A stretch of 7,670 bases of DNA from JAZTYK01 sp045636925 (GCA_045636925.1 JAZTYK010000015.1:1-7670), one strand, 5' to 3'; shown: positions 1 through 7,285, numbered from the stretch's first letter. Notes: generated by a model from the letters alone, not told the origin. Made by a program: numbers and translations.

Positions 1-2489
1 GCCAGGGTGGTGGAACTTTGTCCCAGTTTAATATAGCCCAAGCCTACCAGAGAAAGGGTGCGGACTTTTTCCCTGAGACGGGGCTGATTTTCAAAGAAAT
101 CTACAGCTTCGTCTACAGTCATTTCCAGAACATCGGAAATGGATTTGCCACGATATTGGACCTCTAAGGTTTCACGGTTATATCGCTTTCCACCGCAGAC
201 CTCGCAGGGAACATACACATCCGGCAGGAAATGCATTTCGATCTTAACCAGACCGTCACCGGAACAGGCTTCACACCGTCCTCCCTTGACATTGAAGGAG
301 AAACGACCGGGCGCGTAGCCACGTTCCTTTGCGGCGGCAGTGGCGGCAAAAAGATCGCGGATATCGTTAAATAAGCCGGTATAGGTGGCAGGGTTGGAAC
401 GAGGGGTACGACCGATGGGACTCTGGTCAATGACAATGACCTTATCCAGGGCCTCCAAGCCCTCGCAACGGTCATGCTTTCCCGGACGGATACGGGCATG
501 ATTCAGGGATCCTAAGAGCTTCTTTGCAACGATTTCATTGACAAAAGAGGATTTACCCGATCCGGAAACACCTGTTACGCAGGTAAAGGTACCCAGAGGG
601 AGGGTGATGTCGATTCCCTGTAGATTATTTTCCCGACAATTATAGAAGGATAGGTGCTTCCCGTTTCCCTTTCTCCGCTGAGAGGGGACGGGTATTTTTC
701 TTGTGCCACTGAGATATTGCCCCGTGAGACTTTCAGGCTCATTCATAATGTCCTGCAGAGTTCCGGCGGCAACGATTTCGCCACCGTGGATCCCGGCTCC
801 GGGACCTACGTCTACGATGAAATCTGCGGCGCGCATGGTGTCCTCGTCATGTTCCACCACGATCAGGGTGTTGCCCAGATCCCGCAGCCGTTTCAGCGTG
901 GCAAGCAGCTTTTCATTATCCCGCTGATGCAGACCGATAGAAGGCTCGTCCAAAATATACAGAACGCCCATCAAAGAAGAACCGATCTGGGTAGCCAAAC
1001 GGATTCGCTGACTTTCGCCGCCGGACAGGCTGCCTGCGGAACGCGCCATGGTCAAATAATCCAAGCCTACACTCTTGAGGAAGCCCAGACGCTCGCGGAT
1101 TTCCTTGAGAATTCGGTCTGCGATCATGTGATCCCGGGCAGACAGTTCCAGTGTGTCCAAATACTCCAAAGATTCCGAGACAGAGCGCTTGGTGGCATCG
1201 GCAATATTTACGCCGCCCACCGTAACCGCCAGCACTTCCTTTTTAAGCCGATCACCTTTACAGGCGGCACAAGGAATGGGACTCATGCACTCTTCGATCT
1301 CATCCCGCATGGCTTGGCTCCAGGATTCCTTATATCGGCGCTGCAGGTTGGGAATCACGCCCTCAAAGGAATGCTCATAGGTGCCGCTGCCCCCATGGCG
1401 TTTCCAATGCAGCTGCAGTTGCTCCCCATTATTGCCATAAAGGATCAGGTTCTGCGCCTGCTCGCTAAGCTCCTCAAAAGGAGTATCCAGCGAAAACCCA
1501 TAGCGCTCTGAAAGGGCCCGGAAATACATCCGTGCCATACTGCTCTCATCCATGGTTGCATAACCGCTGGCCTTGATGGCGCCCTGGTTGATGGACAATT
1601 TTCGATTGGGCACAATGCGATCGGGATCGATTTCCAGCTTCATGCCCAGACCATCACACTTGGGACAGGCACCGTAGGGATTGTTAAAGGAGAACAATCT
1701 GGGAGTCAGTTCTTCGATAGAAACACCGCAATCGGGGCAGGCGTAATTCTGGGAAAACATCAGTTCTCCTTTGCCCATCAGATCTGCAATCACCAATCCG
1801 CCGGACAGCTTTGCCGCCGTTTCCACAGAGTCAGTGAGTCGGCTCTCCAGGCCGGGGCGAATGACGATACGGTCTACTACAATTTCAATGGTGTGTTTCT
1901 TATTCTTTTCCAGTGTGATTTCTTCGCCCAGATCGCGGATCTCGCCATCTACCCGCACACGGACATAGCCGTCCTTTTGGGCAGACTCAAAAATCTTTTG
2001 ATGTTCACCTTTTCTGGCTCGTACCACCGGAGCCAACAGCTGCATTCGAGTGCCCTCAGGCAGTGCCATCAGCTGATCAATAATCTGATCTACCGTCTGC
2101 TGCCGGATCTCTTTGCCACACTGGGGACAATGTGGCACACCAATACGTGCCCACAGCAAACGCATATAGTCATAGATCTCTGTTACCGTACCCACGGTAG
2201 ACCGCGGATTCTTACTGGTTGTCTTTTGGTCAATGGCAATGGCGGGAGAAAGGCCGTCAATGGCGTCTACGTCGGGTTTTTCCATCTGACCCAAAAACTG
2301 GCGGGCATAGCTGGACAGCGACTCCACATACCGCCGCTGGCCCTCAGCATAGACCGTATCAAAGGCCAGAGAGCTTTTACCGGAACCGGAAATGCCGGTG
2401 ACCACTGTCAGCGTGTCACGCTTGATCTCCACGTCAATGTTCTTCAAGTTGTGCTCTCTTGCGCCACGAATGACGATTTTATCTCTCAC
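1..2489 (-). CDS. uvrA: UvrA, excinuclease ABC subunit A (C-terminus cut by window edge)
   Basis: UvrA is the DNA-damage-sensing ABC ATPase of nucleotide excision repair; it dimerises, scans DNA and loads UvrB. About 829 codons are present of a family length near 940-950, so roughly the last 110 residues lie outside the window. Visible in order from the GTG at 2489: first Walker A GISGSGKSS (Lys38); a CPQCG pair (Cys121/124); the zinc module Cys251-x2-Cys254-x20-Cys275-x2-Cys278; first ABC signature LSGGES (about 488-493); Walker B ILDEPS (Asp514/Glu515); second Walker A GVSGSGKSS (Lys646); and the DNA-contacting zinc finger Cys739-x2-Cys742-x19-Cys762-x2-Cys765. The open end stops at LGQSSTTL, just before the second signature motif. 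I checked the reading frame at seven of these anchors and found no frameshift. The GTG start is supported by AAAGGAAG seven bases upstream and by the 4-base overlap with the uvrB stop, which implies translational coupling. Identity is near certain. Confidence 0.97.
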   Translation of the reverse strand, partial: MRDKIVIRGAREHNLKNIDVEIKRDTLTVVTGISGSGKSSLAFDTVYAEGQRRYVESLSSYARQFLGQMEKPDVDAIDGLSPAIAIDQKTTSKNPRSTVGTVTEIYDYMRLLWARIGVPHCPQCGKEIRQQTVDQIIDQLMALPEGTRMQLLAPVVRARKGEHQKIFESAQKDGYVRVRVDGEIRDLGEEITLEKNKKHTIEIVVDRIVIRPGLESRLTDSVETAAKLSGGLVIADLMGKGELMFSQNYACPDCGVSIEELTPRLFSFNNPYGACPKCDGLGMKLEIDPDRIVPNRKLSINQGAIKASGYATMDESSMARMYFRALSERYGFSLDTPFEELSEQAQNLILYGNNGEQLQLHWKRHGGSGTYEHSFEGVIPNLQRRYKESWSQAMRDEIEECMSPIPCAACKGDRLKKEVLAVTVGGVNIADATKRSVSESLEYLDTLELSARDHMIADRILKEIRERLGFLKSVGLDYLTMARSAGSLSGGESQRIRLATQIGSSLMGVLYILDEPSIGLHQRDNEKLLATLKRLRDLGNTLIVVEHDEDTMRAADFIVDVGPGAGIHGGEIVAAGTLQDIMNEPESLTGQYLSGTRKIPVPSQRRKGNGKHLSFYNCRENNLQGIDITLPLGTFTCVTGVSGSGKSSFVNEIVAKKLLGSLNHARIRPGKHDRCEGLEALDKVIVIDQSPIGRTPRSNPATYTGLFNDIRDLFAATAAAKERGYAPGRFSFNVKGGRCEACSGDGLVKIEMHFLPDVYVPCEVCGGKRYNRETLEVQYRGKSISDVLEMTVDEAVDFFENQPRLREKVRTLSLVGLGYIKLGQSSTTL

Positions 2490-2503
2490 GGTTTGCTTCC
2501 TTT
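2486..2503 (-). promoter_or_regulatory. uvrB/uvrA translational coupling junction and uvrA ribosome binding site
   Basis: On the minus strand GTGA contains both the uvrA start (GTG, 2489-2487) and the uvrB stop (TGA, 2488-2486). An AAAGGAAG Shine-Dalgarno lies inside the last uvrB codons (2503-2496), seven bases before the GTG. Terminating uvrB ribosomes would release exactly on the uvrA start, which fits balanced synthesis of two proteins that act in one complex. Confidence 0.85.
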
Positions 2504-4474
2504 CTCATCCTGCAAGGCTGTCCGCAATTCTTTAATGCGGTCACGCAGCACAGCAGCATACTCGAACTCCAACATTTTGGAGGCTTCCTTCATGTCCCGC
2601 TCCAGCTTGGCGATCTCCTGTTCCCTGCTTGCCCTGCTCATCTTCTTGCGACTGGCCTCAGGCAGGCTCTTTCCGTCATGGGATATTTCAATAATATCGC
2701 GCACACTCTTATATACCGTCTTGGGAACAATACCATGCTCCTGGTTAAACTGGCTTTGAATGCTGCGGCGACGGTTGGTTTCATCAATGGCATAGCGCAT
2801 GGAAGGGGTAATTGTATCACCATATAGAATGACCTTGCCCTCGGCATTTCGTGCCGCGCGACCAATGGTCTGGATCAATGAGCTTTGACTGCGCAAAAAG
2901 CCCTCTTTATCGGCGTCCAGAATGGCCACCAACGACACTTCGGGCAAGTCCAGACCCTCACGCAACAGGTTAATACCCACCAGCACCTGAAACTCACCCA
3001 TGCGCAGGTCACGAATCAGCTCCATACGCTCGATGGTCTTAACATCATAGTGCATATATCGCACCTTGATTCCTTCTTTCCGCAGATAATCGGTAAGATC
3101 TTCGGCCATTCGCTTGGTCAGAGTGGTGATCAATACCCGCTGGTTCTTTTGCTCACGCAGGCGGATCTCACCCAGCAGGTCGTCAATTTGTCCCTCAGTA
3201 GGACGCACCTCAATTTCGGGATCCAGCAGGCCGGTGGGACGGATAATCTGCTCTACAATCTGGTTGGAGCGGCTGCGCTCATATTCTGCCGGGGTAGCAC
3301 TGACATAAATGATCTGATTGGTGCGATCCTGGAACTCCTGGAAATTCAAGGGTCGGTTGTCCAGTGCGGAAGGCAGACGGAAACCGTAATTCACCAGCAT
3401 TTCCTTGCGGGCCCGGTCGCCGTGATACATGGCACGCACCTGAGGCAGCATGACATGGCTCTCGTCAATGAACAACAAATAATCCTTGGGGAAATAGTCC
3501 ATCAAGGTAAAGGGCGCACTGCCGGGGGCACGGCGCGCCAGCACGCGGGAATAGTTTTCAATGCCGGAGCAAAAGCCGATTTCCCGCATCATCTCAATGT
3601 CATAACGGGTGCGCTGCGCAATGCGTTGGGCTTCGATCAGCTTGCCCTCCTGCTCGAACCACTTGACTCGTTCGGCCAGTTCTGCTTCAATATCCAAAAT
3701 TGCCTCTTCCATTTTGTCCTTGGGGATGGCATAATGAGAAGCAGGATAGATTGCTACATGATCCACCACCCGCAGCACCGCACCGGTCAGCGGATGGATC
3801 TCGGAAATCCGGTCGATCTCGTCACCGAAAAACTCCACCCGGATGGCATAATCATCGGTGTAAGCCAAGTGAATCTCTACGGTATCGCCACGCACCCGGA
3901 ATCGGTTGCGGTCGAAATTGATGTCGTTTCTCTCGTACTGGATCTCTACCAGCTTGCGACACAGAGCATCCCGCTCCCGCTGCTGGCCGGTACGCAGAGA
4001 AATCACCATGTTGGCATAATCAATGGGATTTCCCAGCGAGTAGATGCTGGACACGCTGGCCACGATGATCACATCCCGGCGCTCAAAAAGGCTGGAGGTG
4101 GCAGAATGCCGCAACCGATCCAGCTCGGCATTGGTGTCGGAATCTTTTTCAATATAGGTATCCGTGGAAGGAATATACGCTTCCGGTTGATAATAATCAT
4201 AATAAGACACAAAGAACTCTACGGCGTTCTTGGGAAAAAACTCGCGGAACTCAGAGCAAAGCTGTGCCGCCAGCGTTTTGTTGTGGGTCAGCACCAGCGT
4301 AGGACGTTGCAGCTGCTGGATTACATTGGCCATTACAAAGGTCTTACCTGCACCGGTAACGCCCAGCATGGTTTGCTCTTCAAAGCCCATCTTTGCGCCA
4401 CGCACCAACTGTTCAATGGCTGCAGGCTGCCCGCCTGCGGGCTGATAAGGGCTGACAAGCTCAAATCCCGGCAT
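2486..4474 (-). CDS. uvrB: UvrB, excinuclease ABC subunit B
   Basis: UvrB is the damage-verification subunit of nucleotide excision repair. UvrA delivers it to DNA, it clamps one strand with a beta-hairpin, and it then recruits UvrC for incision. The 662-residue length is typical. Seen in order: Walker A GVTGAGKT (38-45, Lys44); the aromatic beta-hairpin YYDYYQPEAYIPSTDTYIEK (91-110); the DEAD-box-like DESH (337-340); the helicase motif YVSATP (390-395); VLVGINLLREGLDLPE (497-512); motif VI QTIGRAARN (535-543); and a C-terminal UVR (UvrB/UvrC interaction) coiled coil at about 617-655. The ATG at 4474 is chosen because an AGGAGG sits seven bases upstream and the protein then begins MPGFELVSPYQPAGGQ, as family members do. 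The in-frame ATG at 4525 lies inside the promoter region, upstream of the expected transcription start. The gene overlaps uvrA by four bases. The motif HYDVKT (475-480) and SQSS (529-532) differ slightly from commoner forms, but no key residue is missing. Confidence 0.98.
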   Translation of the reverse strand: MPGFELVSPYQPAGGQPAAIEQLVRGAKMGFEEQTMLGVTGAGKTFVMANVIQQLQRPTLVLTHNKTLAAQLCSEFREFFPKNAVEFFVSYYDYYQPEAYIPSTDTYIEKDSDTNAELDRLRHSATSSLFERRDVIIVASVSSIYSLGNPIDYANMVISLRTGQQRERDALCRKLVEIQYERNDINFDRNRFRVRGDTVEIHLAYTDDYAIRVEFFGDEIDRISEIHPLTGAVLRVVDHVAIYPASHYAIPKDKMEEAILDIEAELAERVKWFEQEGKLIEAQRIAQRTRYDIEMMREIGFCSGIENYSRVLARRAPGSAPFTLMDYFPKDYLLFIDESHVMLPQVRAMYHGDRARKEMLVNYGFRLPSALDNRPLNFQEFQDRTNQIIYVSATPAEYERSRSNQIVEQIIRPTGLLDPEIEVRPTEGQIDDLLGEIRLREQKNQRVLITTLTKRMAEDLTDYLRKEGIKVRYMHYDVKTIERMELIRDLRMGEFQVLVGINLLREGLDLPEVSLVAILDADKEGFLRSQSSLIQTIGRAARNAEGKVILYGDTITPSMRYAIDETNRRRSIQSQFNQEHGIVPKTVYKSVRDIIEISHDGKSLPEASRKKMSRASREQEIAKLERDMKEASKMLEFEYAAVLRDRIKELRTALQDEKGSKP

Positions 4475-4481
4475 GATGCCG

Positions 4482-4487
4482 CCTCCT
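4482..4487 (-). promoter_or_regulatory. uvrB ribosome binding site
   Basis: The minus strand reads AGGAGG, then seven bases (CGGCATC), then ATG at 4474. This near-perfect Shine-Dalgarno decides the start against the upstream in-frame ATG at 4525, which has none and lies in promoter DNA. Confidence 0.9.
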
Positions 4488-4515
4488 CTCTGTTTAAGCC
4501 TTGACTCATAGATAT

Positions 4516-4544
4516 AGTATACCAAACTTTTGTTTGGAAATCAA
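4516..4544 (-). promoter_or_regulatory. uvrBA promoter, sigma-A type
   Basis: On the minus strand the -35 box is TTGATT (4544-4539) and the -10 box is TATACT (4521-4516), separated by exactly 17 bases. Each box is close to the TTGACA/TATAAT consensus. Transcription should begin near 4509, giving a leader of about 35 bases before the uvrB ATG. The -35 box overlaps the outer edge of the radC stem-loop, so the intergenic region is compact. Assignment is from sequence only. Confidence 0.8.
4522..4537. promoter_or_regulatory. operator-like palindrome in the uvrB promoter spacer, possible LexA (SOS) box
   Basis: CCAAACTTTTGTTTGG is an inverted repeat with two perfect 6-base arms around a 4-base centre. 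It fills 16 of the 17 bases between the -35 and -10 boxes, a position where a bound protein would block RNA polymerase. The Gram-positive LexA/DinR box has a GAAC-N4-GTTC core, and uvrBA is an SOS operon in Bacillus. This site keeps the N4 spacing and the AAC/GTT half-sites but has A/T at the outer core positions. A LexA variant is the best guess; another dimeric repressor is possible. Confidence 0.55.
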
Positions 4545-4574
4545 GAAAAGCGAGGCTGCTCCCCCGCTTTTCTT
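4543..4574 (-). terminator. stem-loop after radC, probable terminator
   Basis: A perfect 10-bp inverted repeat (AAGAAAAGCG at 4543-4552 with CGCTTTTCTT at 4565-4574) encloses a 12-base loop, 28 bases past the radC stop. On the minus strand the descending arm is T-rich and runs on as TTTTCTTGATTT, so the U-tract is mediocre. It separates radC from the uvrB promoter, whose -35 box it touches. Termination may be partial. Confidence 0.6.
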
Positions 4575-4602
4575 CAAAAAATCAATGGTGCGATTACACC
4601 CG

Positions 4603-5280
4603 TCAACGTTGTCCTACAACGCCGCTGTCAGCCAGAGAAACATAATCTCTGTCCGCAATGATGATATGATCCATCAGGTGGATCCCCACCACCGAAAGAG
4701 CCTGCTCGATGCGTTGTGTGGTGGATAAGTCTTCCGAAGAAGGCAACGCCACTCCGCTGGGATGGTTATGTGCCAAAATCACACCGGTGGCATTGAACTT
4801 CAGCGCCGCGCCAATGATTTTTCGCACATTGACCTCTGCCGCATGAACACTGCCCTCATGAATCATGGCAGTATTCAGCACCCTGCATTTTTGATCCAGG
4901 CACACCAAAAACACCACTTCCTGGGTGCGCCCAAGAAATCTGGGCAGCAAGTATTCGCCGGCTTTTTTTGTGCTGTCCAAACAAACATCCTCTTGCAGGT
5001 CGGTATAATAGGCCTGCGCGGTCTGACTCAGCAGCTTCAGATAGGCGGCCGTGGAAGCGCCAATGCCTTCTATTTTCTCCAACTCCTCCAAAGGCGCGTC
5101 CAGCACTGCGCTGAAGCTGCCAAAGGTCTTCAGCAGCCTATGAGCGATTTCGTTGGTGTCCCGTCTGGGAATGGCATAAAAAAGCAATAATTCCAACTTG
5201 TTATGGGGCTCGAACTTATCAAGGCCCTCTTCCATAAATCGTCGCAGCAACCGCTGTCTGTGTCCGTCATGTACACCCAT
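4603..5280 (-). CDS. radC: RadC-family JAB-domain protein, divergent clostridial type
   Basis: This 225-residue protein has the RadC layout. A helix-hairpin-helix-like N-terminal half contains the motif LEKIEGIGASTAAYL (about 67-81). A JAB/MPN-like C-terminal half carries the metal-binding motif H171-N-H173-x7-S181-x2-D184 within HNHPSG. Despite the historical name, the biochemical role of RadC is unsettled, and a repair role was withdrawn for the E. coli protein. The N-terminus (GLDKFEPHNKLELLLFYAIP) differs from the standard G-x-LSD-x-ELLA form, and VRKII (152-156) stands where I recall PREIF/PREVF in E. coli and B. subtilis RadC. This marks a separate subfamily common in clostridia (from memory). 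The ATG at 5280 has a GAGG (5292-5289) eight bases upstream. The gene is on the same strand as uvrBA but behind its own stem-loop, and divergent from the glycosidase gene only 33 bases away. The family call is firm; the function is not. Confidence 0.88.
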   Translation of the reverse strand: MGVHDGHRQRLLRRFMEEGLDKFEPHNKLELLLFYAIPRRDTNEIAHRLLKTFGSFSAVLDAPLEELEKIEGIGASTAAYLKLLSQTAQAYYTDLQEDVCLDSTKKAGEYLLPRFLGRTQEVVFLVCLDQKCRVLNTAMIHEGSVHAAEVNVRKIIGAALKFNATGVILAHNHPSGVALPSSEDLSTTQRIEQALSVVGIHLMDHIIIADRDYVSLADSGVVGQR

Positions 5281-5313
5281 AATATGATCCTCGTCCCCTT
5301 TGGAGGTGTTCTC
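5281..5313. other. 33-base divergent intergenic gap
   Basis: This gap holds the ribosome binding sites of both divergent genes: minus-strand GAGG at 5292-5289 for radC and plus-strand GGAGGT at 5302-5307 for the glycosidase. It is too short for two full promoters, so at least one must lie inside the other gene's coding sequence. A TATGAT (5283-5288, plus) resembles a -10 box but has no recognisable -35 partner. Confidence 0.7.
5302..5307 (+). promoter_or_regulatory. glycosidase gene ribosome binding site
   Basis: GGAGGT lies six bases before the GTG at 5314. It sets the start at this GTG, which begins directly with a basic-then-hydrophobic signal peptide. Longer in-frame starts at 5203 or 5284 lie inside or at the edge of the opposite radC gene. 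Confidence 0.88.
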
Positions 5314-7131
5314 GTGAAACTTTTCTCTCGTCTGTTGATGCTGATTACGTTGCCGCTTTTGCTGTTTGCCATTTCCGGCAAAGCCGAAGCTGCCACGTTA
5401 AATACCCGCGCTCTTTGGATTTCCTCGGTCTATAATCTGGATTATCCCTCTCGCCCAGGTCTGTCTGCCGACCGCTTGCGTGCGGAAGCTGACGATATCA
5501 TTGCATATGCCGCAAAGATCCATGCAACCGATCTGTTCCTTCAGGTGCGATCTTGCGGCGATGCGTTATATGCATCCAACATTTTCCCCTGGAGCCAGTA
5601 TTTATCCGGACAAGCCGGGGTTGCGCCAAAAGATGCTTTTGACCCATTGGCTTACTTTGTACAGCAAGGTCATGCACAAGGCATTCGAATCCATGCCTGG
5701 ATCAATCCTTATATTCTCACCCGCCAAAAGGCAGAAACCCGGGAAGATGCTTTTGCGTTGCTCCCTGCCGATCATCCGGCACAGAATATTTCTGATGCAG
5801 TGGTATACCACACCAATGGGCAACTGTATCTGGATCTGGGACATCCCGATGCCAGAGCATTGATTTTATCTGGAATTACAGAAATTTTGGAGAAATATCC
5901 GGTAGATGGCATTCATTTTGACGACTATTTCTATCCCGGAAAAGATTTTGCTGATGCTGCCACCTATGCCGCATTTGGAAATGGGCTCAGTTTGGAGAGT
6001 TTTCGCAGACAATCTGTCAACACACTGATTGCAGAAGCCTATGCCACCGTACATCAGACGACAGAAAATGCTGTATTCGGTGTTTCCCCCTCCGGCATCT
6101 GGGCAAATGAAACGCACAATGCCCTTGGTAGTGCCACTCAAGGTCGGGAATCGTACTACGAGTTGTATGCTGATTCACGCAAATGGGTACAAGACGGAAT
6201 GGTAGACTATTTAATTCCTCAAATCTACTGGCACATGGGGCATGAAAGCGCCGATTTTACCATCTTGGCCAACTGGTGGAACGAAGTCGCTGCCGGCACC
6301 GGTGTAGAGCTGTTTTTGGGACTTGGCGCCTATCGCATGGAGGAAGCCGATCGGGATCCCGCCTGGAACGGCACTGATGAGATCCTGCGCCAGCTTGTGC
6401 TATGTGATCAGTTGGAGAACGTTTCCGGTATTTCTCTTTATCGTTATAAATCCTGCCAAAGCAATGCAAGTTTGACAGAAGTCTTGAAAAAAAACTTTGC
6501 AGACGCACAGAAAAAACAGGAATCTGTACTATTACAAGATCCGTTGGCTGCACTAAAAGAGCGAGTGCGCATCAAGAAACTAAACTTGCTGACACCTGGT
6601 ATGTCTGTTATCGGTGAAGCCGGTGGCACCATGCCGCTGGTTGCTACAGCGCCCGGAAACAGTACCGTTACCGCTTACTGGGGCAACAACAGTTGTCGAT
6701 TGACCCACGAAAATGATACCTATCGTGGCAGTATGCCCCTAAGTGAGGAGCCTGCCTCCTCCCCCATTCTGCTCGTGAGCAAAAAAACCGGAATGCTGCA
6801 GGTAACAATTGCGCCCACAACCGTTACAGTGCCTGAAAAAACAGCATCTGTAAGGGCATACACCTTTTCTGACACAAACACTGCGCACACGGCAGTTTTG
6901 ATATTAGACGCGCCCTGCAATGCTCAAATTAGCCTGGAAAATGGGCAAGTGACTCTGTCTTTGCAGCCGTGTCAACTTGCGCCGCTGTTAGAGGATCCGC
7001 TTTTTATACAACAACAGGTATCAAAAAATGGCACACAATGCACGTATACATTTCGTGTGCCGGACACGATTCTGAATCTGCGTACAGAGTGGAGCGGTAC
7101 ACGGCTCCGGTTGATTTTTGAGTTAAAATAG
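5314..7131 (+). CDS. secreted GHL10 (DUF187) family glycosyl hydrolase with AMIN-like C-terminal region
   Basis: The protein is 605 residues from a GTG start. A signal peptide covers 1-26 (Lys2/Arg6, a hydrophobic core, then Ala-Glu-Ala before Ala27); there is no lipobox, so it is predicted to be exported and released. Residues about 27-395 match the GHL10 TIM-barrel family: RALWISSVYNLDYPS (32-46), LFLQVRSCGDALY (74-86), HAWINPY (127-133), VDGIHFDDYFYP (197-208, with likely active-site acids at 203/204), GVSPSGIWAN (256-265) and VDYLIPQIYW (297-306). The E. coli member DigH (YddW) cleaves peptide-free peptidoglycan glycan strands, so a cell-wall role is plausible but inferred. Residues about 400-505 are an unassigned, probably beta-rich segment. 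Residues 515-605 alternate short strands and end in GTRLRLIFELK, loosely like an AMIN peptidoglycan-binding domain. Runs of A7-A8 at 6487-6494 and 6780-6786 could be slippage sites. The gene stands alone, divergent from radC and convergent with tuf. Family call strong; substrate unknown. Confidence 0.88.
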   Translation: MKLFSRLLMLITLPLLLFAISGKAEAATLNTRALWISSVYNLDYPSRPGLSADRLRAEADDIIAYAAKIHATDLFLQVRSCGDALYASNIFPWSQYLSGQAGVAPKDAFDPLAYFVQQGHAQGIRIHAWINPYILTRQKAETREDAFALLPADHPAQNISDAVVYHTNGQLYLDLGHPDARALILSGITEILEKYPVDGIHFDDYFYPGKDFADAATYAAFGNGLSLESFRRQSVNTLIAEAYATVHQTTENAVFGVSPSGIWANETHNALGSATQGRESYYELYADSRKWVQDGMVDYLIPQIYWHMGHESADFTILANWWNEVAAGTGVELFLGLGAYRMEEADRDPAWNGTDEILRQLVLCDQLENVSGISLYRYKSCQSNASLTEVLKKNFADAQKKQESVLLQDPLAALKERVRIKKLNLLTPGMSVIGEAGGTMPLVATAPGNSTVTAYWGNNSCRLTHENDTYRGSMPLSEEPASSPILLVSKKTGMLQVTIAPTTVTVPEKTASVRAYTFSDTNTAHTAVLILDAPCNAQISLENGQVTLSLQPCQLAPLLEDPLFIQQQVSKNGTQCTYTFRVPDTILNLRTEWSGTRLRLIFELK

Positions 7132-7212
7132 CCTGTCCATCAAACAATTTTAACACCATTAGTGTATCATGCACGGTACAAAATGGCAAGATACCCTTAA
7201 AACTTCTATGAT
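7132..7212. other. non-coding 3' region after the glycosidase gene
   Basis: This is a short AT-rich stretch between the glycosidase stop and the stem-loop at 7213. The only structure I see is a weak 4-bp repeat ACAC-N5-GTGT near 7153-7165, too short to assign. No coding potential is evident. Confidence 0.5.
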
Positions 7213-7248
7213 AAAATCCCGATTTTTGATCACAAAAATCGGGATTTT
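7213..7248. terminator. strong stem-loop, probable bidirectional terminator
   Basis: AAAATCCCGATTTTTG (7213-7228) pairs perfectly with CAAAAATCGGGATTTT (7233-7248) around the loop ATCA, giving a 16-bp stem. Each strand ends its descending arm in TTTT. It lies 81 bases after the glycosidase stop and downstream of the tuf terminator on the other strand. It most likely ends the glycosidase transcript and may back up tuf termination. Confidence 0.75.
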
Positions 7249-7265
7249 GATTATGATTTATGAGA

Positions 7266-7285
7266 GTTCAAATTGAGTTTTGAAC
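7266..7285. repeat. small inverted repeat
   Basis: GTTCAAA (7266-7272) and TTTGAAC (7279-7285) form a 7-bp stem around a 6-base loop, directly beyond the T-run of the tuf terminator. It may be a secondary hairpin in the convergent terminator cluster. No further role can be read from the sequence. Confidence 0.4.

Noticed and set aside
164..499. 111-codon minus-strand open frame within uvrA
   Set aside because: It is in a different frame from UvrA, is proline- and serine-rich with no motif, and overlaps the conserved zinc-finger coding region.
654..1511. 285-codon plus-strand open frame opposite uvrA
   Set aside because: The minus strand here encodes conserved UvrA motifs (signature LSGGES, Walker B ILDEPS) without interruption, so the plus-strand frame is a by-product.
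1893..2759. 288-codon plus-strand open frame across the uvrA/uvrB junction
   Set aside because: It is antisense to two conserved genes, without a Shine-Dalgarno or recognisable motifs.
2885..4504. Long 539-codon plus-strand open frame opposite uvrB
   Set aside because: It is the antisense shadow of uvrB: no ribosome binding site, no recognisable domain, and a composition rich in His, Gln and Leu as expected from the reverse complement of a conserved gene.
4475..4525. Longer uvrB start at the ATG at 4525
   Set aside because: This ATG lies in the operator palindrome upstream of the predicted transcription start; the ATG at 4474 has an ideal ribosome binding site and the family N-terminus.
5283..5288. 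TATGAT as the -10 box of the glycosidase promoter
   Set aside because: No acceptable -35 box is found 16-18 bases upstream, so I do not call a promoter.
5203..5313. Longer glycosidase start at 5203 or 5284
   Set aside because: The extension is antisense to radC and has no ribosome binding site; the GTG at 5314 has GGAGGT and begins a good signal peptide.
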